From: Chrysoperla carnea
Taxonomy: Eukaryota > Arthropoda > Insecta > Neuroptera > Chrysopidae
DNA: 64,000 nt
Direction of reading: 5' to 3'
Assembly (NCBI RefSeq): GCF_905475395.1
Contig: NC_058342.1
Location: 20,866,640-20,930,639, forward strand
The notes under the pieces were generated by a model, which was not told where the DNA came from, searched no databases, and saw nothing but the letters and a program-made list of their open reading frames with translations. Position numbers and translations under genes: made by a program. Position 1 is the first letter of the stretch, and the number at the start of each line of letters is the position of its first letter. Positions 33,153-41,466 of the stretch are shown here, piece by piece.

Positions 33153-34406
33153 TTAAATAAAAACTTTTCGTAAATCCGTTGGTGATGTAATCATATTACA
33201 TTGTGGACATAATTTCTTAATACCTAATGTTTTTAGCCAACACAATTCACAATGTACGTGCCAGCAACAAATCGAAATAACCGGTGTTTTATACCTTCCC
33301 ATACATATCAAACATTTATATTGACTTTTGTTACTTTCACTTTTTTCTAACTCCCGAACACGTTGCTTCAACGCCTCAATTGTTGGATTCTTATTCACTT
33401 TTTCATTCGAACTCGAAGACGTCTCCTCCGGTTCTTCCTCATCATCATCGTCATTCTCAACTTTATTATTTACAGTTTCAGTTAAAATTGTATTTGTACT
33501 ACCAATAATCGCTAAGCGTAACGCGGTTTGGTCCTTATCTTCCCCTTTACTCACTAACATAATATCACGTTCCGTGTATTGTGCAGGTCCGTATTTATCA
33601 CCGTCATCTCCATCGACGATTAAATCTTCACCATCTTCATCATCTCCAGAATTTTTCCGACTAACGTTCCCTATTCCACACGCACTATAGCCTCCTTCAA
33701 GCATACTTGAAGCTCGTACACGATGTTGTCCTGCCCACTCGTATTCCCCAAAATCATCCCCACCAACATCAATATCCGTATCGTCGACATCTACATCAAC
33801 GTCATCTTCATCTGGATCTCCATTCCCACTTTTTCGTAAACAATCCTCAACATGTTGATTCAAATCACCCGATATAAAATCATTACATACCGGACAAGCG
33901 ATTTCATCATGTTTTCGTTTCCTTGATTTTAATTTTAGGCGGCTTTGTCGATTTGCTTTTACACTTTGATACGTTTCCCAACATTTCTCTGGAGCGATTG
34001 ATTCGGGAACATTTTCTGTGTTTGGAGTTTCCGTTGTAGTTGATTGGGTTGTTAAATCACTTGGTGTTGATAAATTTGGAGATGTACTCATTGTGGTTGA
34101 ACTTGATTTTCGTTTATTTGTGGATAATTTATCCAATTTGGATAGTTCTGCAAGGTAATGTGTCTCTAATTCCGAAGGTCGTATTGTAACACTACACACA
34201 GGACAAAATATGGGATTTGTTTGTTTACGTTTAGTCCGACATCCACGACCTTGTTCCTCTGAAGTCGTTTGCTGTGACTCAAAATTAATGTGAAGTGTAT
34301 CCAAAGTCACATTATGTGAAGTTGCAATTTGTTGAGTTTGATCTGTGGACACATTTGACATGTATGTTGATGCACTTGGTAATTCTTTTAAATTGGCCAT
34401 AGCCAT
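33153..34406 (-). CDS. RNF220: RNF220-type RING finger E3 ubiquitin ligase, single exon
   Basis: A 417-residue uninterrupted frame. It has two CPVC zinc-binding modules (FCPVC 67-71 followed by H83; ACPVC 170-174 followed by H185 and C189), each in the setting typical of RNF220. An acidic Asp-rich linker covers 198-220, the conserved block GPAQYTERDIMLVSKGEDKD lies near 273-292, and a predicted helix EALKQRVRELEKSE 344-357 precedes a C-terminal RING: C365, C368, C381, H383, C386, C389, C400, C403. The tail ends DLRKVFI as in the family. RNF220 proteins ubiquitinate transcription factors and chromatin regulators, mainly in the nucleus; the basic run KSRKRKH 160-166 could be a nuclear signal. 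Human RNF220 is 566 residues, so the N-terminus is shorter here. The absence of introns within the coding region is notable but there is no degeneration. The start MAMANLKE has two Met codons two residues apart; either could be used. Confidence 0.93.
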   Translation of the reverse strand: MAMANLKELPSASTYMSNVSTDQTQQIATSHNVTLDTLHINFESQQTTSEEQGRGCRTKRKQTNPIFCPVCSVTIRPSELETHYLAELSKLDKLSTNKRKSSSTTMSTSPNLSTPSDLTTQSTTTETPNTENVPESIAPEKCWETYQSVKANRQSRLKLKSRKRKHDEIACPVCNDFISGDLNQHVEDCLRKSGNGDPDEDDVDVDVDDTDIDVGGDDFGEYEWAGQHRVRASSMLEGGYSACGIGNVSRKNSGDDEDGEDLIVDGDDGDKYGPAQYTERDIMLVSKGEDKDQTALRLAIIGSTNTILTETVNNKVENDDDDEEEPEETSSSSNEKVNKNPTIEALKQRVRELEKSESNKSQYKCLICMGRYKTPVISICCWHVHCELCWLKTLGIKKLCPQCNMITSPTDLRKVFI

Positions 34407-36250
34407 TTTTTGGATACTTCATGTTACAACATTTGTTTATAACCTCAAATATAAAAAGTTTTTATTAATTAATATATACAAATATTAATTCATTTAAATT
34501 TGTAAACAAGAACAATATAAGTGTTTGGGAACTCCACAGTTTGGAACTTCACACATATCGTTAAATATTAAACAAATCAAATAATTTTATAGAGTTTTGA
34601 CACTTGCATAAAAAATTTTTGAACTCACTTTCATACATTTTATTATTATTTTTAATAAATATTATGATTTTTTGATTGTATTTTTCAAAATATAAATAAA
34701 TGGTTTGTATCTATTATCTTATGTATGCGTTATGTTTTCTAGATTAGAAAACACTATCACATCTTTGACTGCATTCACTATAATGCTTGTACAGAGAGGT
34801 TCAAAAATCATGATTGCTATATAATAGGTTTATAATGCTATGAATTATGATATACTCTGATAGTATTCAAAAAATATCTTAAAAGTAATAACGTTTACTT
34901 ATTAATTTCGAAGTTTAAGAATTTTTGACTGTTTATAACAAACAGATATTGAATAAAAATTTTTATTTAAAAAATCTAAAACAAATTTTGTCTGTGTATT
35001 TGTGTTGAATGGATTAAATAAGACTCTAAAACTACAAAATTTCAAATTGTCTGATCATTGGGTGAGTAATTTTTAAAAATGTTGTCTGAAATCGTTCCAG
35101 GATGTCGCTACTTGTATAGTTATTTCATGTTATATCTCAAAAACTACTCTTCCAATTGTCAACCGGATTTTTGTATTTTTTGAAATCTGTTTTAGGTTAT
35201 ATAGTGTAATTAAGATCCAAAAAACAAAAAATCTAGTTCATATTACGATTGGATGATAGATTTCCGCGATATACGTTTGAAACTCGGACTCAAAAATTGC
35301 TTTTCATCTATTATTTTAGAAGAAACGAATAGTCTAATCGTTAAATGTATTCGATTTTTGAATTTTTTGTTTTATATTTACCTTATAAACAGAATTTTAC
35401 GAGATTCCGAAACAAAAACAATCATTCGATTTTTTCAAATTTTTCAATCTTAAAAAAATTGAAAAAAATCGGAAAAAATTTTTTGTCTTCGATTTCGATG
35501 AAACTCGTTTTATAAGGTAATTTTGGCCAAAAAAACACAAAAATCGTGTTTATATGACGGTTTGATTTGTAGTTTCAAAGATAGCGGCGGAAATCGCTTT
35601 GAAATGAGTGCTATCTCTAAAACTACTCGTCTAATCGGTAAATGAATCTGATTTTTGAATTTTTTGGATCAAAATTACCTTTTAAAAGAGTTTTATCAAA
35701 TTCTTAAACAAATTTTTTTCTCGATATTCCCCCTAAAAAATTGCAAAAAAATGACAAAATTTTTTTTCCCGTTTTTGGTAAAACTACGGTAATTTTGACC
35801 CAAAAAATTCAAGAATCACCTTCATTTTACAATTGGGCTACTAGTTTTTAAACCCCAATTGATTAAACATTTTTTTAATATTCCAAAACTGGAGAATATA
35901 GATAATCGGAAACTTCTAGTAATCGGAACACTCACAAGTGCGCGTTCACGCGCACTTAAAACACTGCTCTCTACCAATCACTGAAAAAAGATATTGTTTG
36001 TTTGTATATATATCTAATTGTTATGATTCTAAAAATATAATTAATTCTGTGTGTACAATCTTGCTTAAAGACATACATCCCAATGCTGGTTATGCAATGC
36101 TTTATTTAGTAATCAAAACACCCCTGCTTTTTTGGGGACTGAACTCTCTTATATATTTCATTTGCTCACTCGCTTGACACGTAAAGTGTTTTGCTCACTC
36201 TTGACACATAGTGTTGCATAATTATCAATTATTTAGAATCACTTGTTACA
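34407..36250. other. Intergenic upstream of RNF220-like gene, with diverged direct repeats
   Basis: The promoter of the minus-strand gene should lie here, but no core element is distinct. A phrase like CGTTAAATGTATTCGATTTT (near 35338) recurs as CGGTAAATGAATCTGATTTT (near 35636), each followed by TTGAATTTTTT and a TTACCTT motif, so two diverged copies of a roughly 300-bp unit are likely. CTTATAAACAGAATTTTACG near 35382 is partly inverted as AACTCGTTTTATAAGG near 35502. Confidence 0.45.
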
Positions 36251-36810
36251 TTAACAAGTTATCTTTGATTTCGTTTCAAATACTAAAATACAAAATATTC
36301 GATACGCAAATAAAGCCTGATTTACATGTTGAAATATGACACCATTATATCGTATCGTTGAAATCCAAACTCCATCGTTGAGATTAAATTTTGTATACCT
36401 TGTATACAATATGTAATATATATCAAGGTATACTAAGTTTACTCCTAAGTTTGTAACGCTTAGACATATTGATGATACGGACAAAATTTTGGAATAAGTG
36501 TTCATAAAATCCCTAAGTAGTTCACTTCCGTTTGTCAACACGATAACTCAAGAACGAAAAGAAATAAATCAAGCTGAAATTTTTCTAGCGTGCTCAGGAC
36601 GTAAAAAGTGAGATGGAGTTCGTAAATGAGCAACATAGGTCAACGCGTTGAGTCCATAGGACCCATCTTGTAAACCGTTAGAGATAGAACAAAAGTTTAA
36701 ATGAAAAAGTTATTTCTTATAAAAAATAAACAACTTTTGTTTGAAACATTTTTTCGTAAACATCACTGTTTACCCGTGAGGGCGCAAATTAGTACAAAAC
36801 TTTGGTGCCT
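36251..36810. repeat. Dispersed repeat (copy 1)
   Basis: Contains AAGAAATAAATCAAGCTGAA, TAGCGTGCTCAGGACGTAAA, GTAAACCGTTAGAGATAGAA and TTTACCCGTGAGGGCGCAAA in the same order as at 56880-57310. The last two blocks also form the inner arms of the fold-back at 10785-11795, and part lies reversed near 18220. It is an old, abundant family with no coding frame in these copies. Confidence 0.75.
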
Positions 36811-38521
36811 ATTTTATCCAGAACTATAAAAGACGGTGGGTTGATAATTTACAGGTAGTTTCAACTAGTAGTCTTGTGAAACATTCTCGAAAAACAAAAA
36901 CAAAATTCTAGAGTATACTTTCGAAAACCAAATAAATGGCGACTGAAAGTCCGCTATAATTGTGTTGTGGAGGATTTCAACAATTAACTCAGCCAATTCT
37001 TTGTTTTTAATTGTTATTTCAAATGATTAGTGTTGTGCTGAATTACGTAATTCAGAATTTAGCTTATCAAACTGAAAATTTCATTAATTCCTGTTATATT
37101 AAAGTAATTTGCCTTTTCTATAAGGATTGTGTATAAGGCTTTTAATGAAAAAAGACTTCAGAGCATTTGCAACTGGGGAAAAATCATTTCAAAATCCTTA
37201 CTGCCATTGTAAACTTAATAATTGCACAAAAATAATTTCACTGGGAACAATCTCTTCAGATTTTTTCATGAAGAAGACGGAACTAGAATACACATTATGT
37301 GTGAATGCGAAAGTTTCTCTCTCAAACGACACCATCATTTGGGAGGGACTGATCTCCTCTCAGGTGAAATAATATGAAGTGTCGCCCTGATATATTCTAA
37401 AGTTTATTAAAGCTGTCGAACCTCTGGAACACCTTTGAAGCACAGGAGTAACAATTGATCAAAATGGTCGCAGCAGGGATATGTATTGTGGATTCCGGAA
37501 GAACAAAATATTTTCTCTATTTTTGAAATATCCAATTGAACCCAACAAAATATTAATTTTTTTAAATTTGTGTCCCCACTACCGTGCTCATACATCCTTA
37601 ATTCACAACGGGTTTTTTTATTTTCAATAATTTATTAACGTTTTAACTTTTATGAACTCTATGAAAACATATTATCCATCTTCCGTTTTACCAACCAATG
37701 TTAAATATGCCTACTTTTAAAGTCATTTATTTATTTAAATAATCGAGCAAATCTCCCCCCCCCTCTCTAAAATTTTCAAAATTGTATTAGACTTAGTTCA
37801 ACTTCATATAAAAAAATCAAGCTCTTTAATTTCCCTAGAATTATTATCAGGATTTAATCTGTATACAGGTGACTCAAAATTCATGGGCAACAGAATATTG
37901 AAAAAATTGTAACGAAAAAGCATGTGAAAGAACTCTTCGTCTTATAGAATTGTATCTCTTATTTACTCCGTTCTTGCTATACATGACTTTTGACACACTC
38001 TATAGAGATTAAAGTTATCCGTTGATTAGATTATAAAAATAAAACACAGTTGAAATCAAGAGAGTAGAACATATATTTTTTTATTTATTTTAAAATTATA
38101 AAATTGTATAACATTATATAGATAGGTTTCACTATATAAAGTAAAATAGTATAATTAATATAATTGAGTTTGATTACACATTATTAAACGTAGCTTTTTT
38201 TTTAATATATATTTTTTTTTTAAATAAATTTTTTACTTTTTAGTACAATAATTATTCAAAACAAATAAAGTGCTAACAAAATTTTAGATGAACACAAAAA
38301 AAATATTAAATTTAGCTTTAATAATCAGTCTGTTTTGCGCAAAAAGAATTATATATAATAAATCATGAAAAATTGAGCAAGCACTTCCATATGTTTAAAA
38401 TTTTGAAAGACTAGAAACAAAACATCAAATTAAATAATTAATAGAGAACGTTTTTTTTTTTTTTTCAATGTGATGCAATAATATGTTATGCTATTTTTGG
38501 AGGGGTGAGTATTTTTTTTAA
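36811..38521. other. Intergenic, no recognised gene
   Basis: AT-rich. A C-rich tract with CCCCCCCCTCTC lies near 37756. Short frames at 37127-37372 and 37407-37595 have no recognisable protein character. Confidence 0.4.
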
Positions 38522-39213
38522 ATCCTAAGTTGACACGAATCGTGAAATCACACTTGCATATCAATCGGACGGCAAAAGATTAACACGAAGAATGCTTTAT
38601 ATGTCGTGAAGTGTTCGATACAAAGTATACCTATACACGATCGTTAATTCAAATATAGCAATTCTTCACGATCATAAATATCAATCAAAAATGTCTAATT
38701 CTTCTACGATTTAATTTTGTCGTGAAAATAGATGAATTTATAGTCGAAATTGTTAGAAAAGTTGTAATCACGATCATGAAAATCAATAAAAACAAATTTG
38801 ATTTTTTCCCGATATAATCGTTAAAATACATGAAATATAATATCAAAACTGCATTCACGATCGTGAATATTATTCAAACGTGTTTGATTCCAATGGAATT
38901 CTTCCACGATTTAATTTTGTTGTGAAAATATATTAAATGTATTTATAGCCAAAATTGTAAGAAGAGCTGTATTTACAATCATGAAAATCAATAAAAACAT
39001 ATATAATTTTTTTACGATATGATCGTTGAAATACATGATATATATTATCAAAACTGCATTCACGATCGTGAATATCATTTAAACATGTTTGATTCAAGTC
39101 ATGAAAATGTATTTGTTTTAAATAAATTAACAGACATTGTTAGAATTATTATATTCAAGATACATGTTTGTTTCTTTCACGATTGTGAACCATGAATCGT
39201 GTCAACCTAGGAT
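38522..39213. mobile_element. Inverted-repeat element with internal CACGATCGTG repeats, 692 bp
   Basis: Ends ATCCTAAGTTGACACG (38522-38537) and CGTGTCAACCTAGGAT (39198-39213) are inverse copies with one mismatch. The interior holds two tandem copies of a roughly 210-bp unit, starting GTGAAAATAGATGAATTTAT near 38722 and GTGAAAATATATTAAATG near 38932. Each includes the palindrome CACGATCGTG followed by AATAT. Other CACGAT/ATCGTG half-sites are scattered throughout. No transposase is present. Confidence 0.75.
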
Positions 39214-39336
39214 CATTTAAGGAATATCTAGATACCTAGTTAAAAAGATGCATTCTTCCATATTTTTTTCGATTAAAAATTATTTTAAAAATGTTTAGTA
39301 TCTATTTTAAATATAATATAGGTAAAATTATTAATA

Positions 39337-40258
39337 AAGGGTGTTTTTTTTAGAGGTATAGAACTTTAAGTTGGCAACACTTTTTTAACTGGCGGCCATT
39401 TTGTCAGCTGTCAAGTGATTTATGTTTAGTTTGGTTTGGCATTTCAACATAAATAGACTGACGCCTGAACAACGCTTCCAAATTGTGCAAATTTATTTTG
39501 AAAATCATGGTTCTGTTCGAAATACGTATCGCGCACTACGTCCATTTTACGGTCAACATAATCGTCCATCAGAGCAATTAATTCGATTAACTATGGAACG
39601 TTTTCGCACCACGTTTACTCTACATCCAGCAACGTTACATCCAGAAAAACTGACAGTGTGGTGTGCTTTGTGGGCTGGTGGAATAATTGGTCCGTACCTC
39701 TTTAAAAACGAAGATGGCCAGAACGTTACAGTCAATGGTGGCCGCTATAGAGCGATGATTACTGACTTTTTCGTTCATCAATTGAACAACCATGATGTGC
39801 AGAACTTGTGGTTTCAACAAGATGGCGCAACATGTCACACAGCTCGTGCCACAATTGATTTATTGACGCAAACGTTTGGTAACCGCATAATTTCACGTTT
39901 GGGACCCGTGAATTGGCCTCCAAGATCGTGCGATTTAACGCCGCTTGACTATTTTCTGTGGGGATATGTGAAGTCGCTAGTCTACGCCGATAAGCCCGAA
40001 ACGATTGACCACTTGGAGGACAACATTCGGCGCGTTATTGCCGATATACGGCCACAAATGTTGGAAAAAGTCATCGAAAATTGGACCTCCAGATTAGACT
40101 ACGTCCGAGCCAGCCGTGGCGGTCATATGCCAGAAATCGTATTTAAATTATAATGCCAGAAGATTGTCTTTCGAATAAAGTAAATTTCATATCAATAAAA
40201 AAACTCATCTTTGTTTTATTCCATTTAAAAGTTCTATACCTCTAAAAAAAACACCCTT
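39337..40258 (+). mobile_element. Tc1/mariner-family transposon with intact ends, 922 bp
   Basis: Terminal inverted repeats of about 30 bp (AAGGGTGTTTTTTTTAGAGG on the left, the inverse on the right) are essentially perfect and flanked by TA duplications at 39335-39336 and 40259-40260. The near identity of the ends implies recent insertion. The transposase it carries is internally deleted. Confidence 0.92.
39422..40153 (+). CDS. Mariner-like transposase, internally deleted in frame
   Basis: A 243-residue frame, against roughly 340 for full-length relatives. The N-terminus has the first helix-turn-helix (LTPEQRFQIVQIYFENHGSV, 14-33) and the start of the linker. At about residue 65 the frame jumps from FRTTFTL to LHPEKLTVWCALWAGGIIGP, which normally follows the first catalytic Asp; the second DNA-binding motif and that Asp are therefore missing. 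The second Asp is in FQQDGATCHTA and the third in WPPRSCDLTPLDYFLWG, with 36 residues between. The deletion keeps the frame open without stops. The protein cannot be catalytically complete; the element probably moved, or was copied, using an intact relative. The start is the first in-frame ATG after the left terminal repeat; an alternative start within the N-terminus is possible. Confidence 0.88.
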   Translation: MFSLVWHFNINRLTPEQRFQIVQIYFENHGSVRNTYRALRPFYGQHNRPSEQLIRLTMERFRTTFTLHPATLHPEKLTVWCALWAGGIIGPYLFKNEDGQNVTVNGGRYRAMITDFFVHQLNNHDVQNLWFQQDGATCHTARATIDLLTQTFGNRIISRLGPVNWPPRSCDLTPLDYFLWGYVKSLVYADKPETIDHLEDNIRRVIADIRPQMLEKVIENWTSRLDYVRASRGGHMPEIVFKL

Positions 40259-40260
40259 TA

Positions 40261-41400
40261 ATAGTAAATAATACTATTTTTCACGATTAGTGTAGTGTTT
40301 TCATAGATCTTATACACCTAGATTTAGATATCTGACCTAATTTATACGCCAATTCACCTGTTTAGATAATTAATATATATTTTTTTGGCACATAAAGTTA
40401 TTTTCAATTTCTGGGTTAACCGTAGCTGTCATTCGAAATTTTTCGCACTCCCAATTGAAAGATTTGATCTAAACTGAAGAGTAAATGAATATCTATCGTG
40501 TTTTAGAACATTTTGTTCAATATACGCCGGCGTGTAATGAACTTAGCCGCAATACTACAACATTTATCTACAAATTTAATTCAGCTTCAAGCTGCTACGA
40601 TAAAGCTTAAATATAAAAGCTGCTATTACTTCTACAAACTTAATTTAAAAAGCAATTTTGTAAAAATTTTTGTCTGAAGGTTGTATTTCTTGAATCGAGG
40701 AATATAAGATCTAAGATGTGCGTGATATTTTGTGTGTGGCGTGGTACTCTGTGTATTTTTACTGATTAGGCTATTTTTTAAGAACAAAATAATATTTTGA
40801 ATACTGAAAGAAAAATAGATTAAATTAGAAAACAAACAAACTCGAACAAACAATATCAATCAGAATAAATCAACAAATATTATAAATTAATTAAATCAGT
40901 ATTAAAATAAGTTAACGTTCATGTTTCATTTTTAATTGTACTCAGTGTACTTTTAGAAATGAACCATGATTTACAGGATGTTTCAGAAAAAATAGTAAAT
41001 TATTAAGAAGACAAAAAGTTCTTACATACATGGGTCTAAAAAAGATTATCGATGAAACATTCTTCAAAATTTAATTCTAGAGACATCAGAATATTTTCAA
41101 AATAATGTAAAAATTCCATTTCGATCGTCACCCTGTTTAAGGAGATCCAGAGCTGAGAAAGTCTTCGTATTTACGAAGGAAGAAACCGTTCTTCCTAAAA
41201 CACCCTGTATAAATATAACATAACATATTTATTTTTTAAAATAATAAATTATTGTCAAATAAAATCACATTGAAATTCGAATCGAATCGAATCAAGAGCC
41301 AAGTCATGAATTATTTGAACGTTCTTCGCAAAAAAAGAGTCAAACGTTGATTTGCGATTTTTAACGCACACAAATTTGAAAAAACGCAACAAATATCTCA
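40261..41400. other. Intergenic, no recognised gene
   Basis: AT-rich. Two phrases related to the insect ACAGGGTG repeat ends occur (TCACCCTGTTTAAGG near 41128, AACACCCTGTATAAAT near 41200), probably marking a small decayed element. Confidence 0.4.
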
Positions 41401-41406
41401 CAAACT

Positions 41407-41412
41407 TTTATT
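41407..41412 (-). terminator. Poly(A) signal of the Lys/Gln/Pro repeat gene
   Basis: TTTATT on the plus strand gives AATAAA on the minus strand, 55 bases beyond the stop codon at 41467-41469, a suitable distance for a short 3' UTR. Confidence 0.55.
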
Positions 41413-41466
41413 TGAATTTCTACAAACTATATTTTTTAAATTAATATCAATGGCATTTTTTTTGGT

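Noticed and set aside
33328..33690. 120-residue plus-strand Ser-rich ORF
   Set aside because: Antisense to the acidic region of the RNF220-like gene, where GAT/GAA codons read as Ser/Phe/Leu codons on the other strand.
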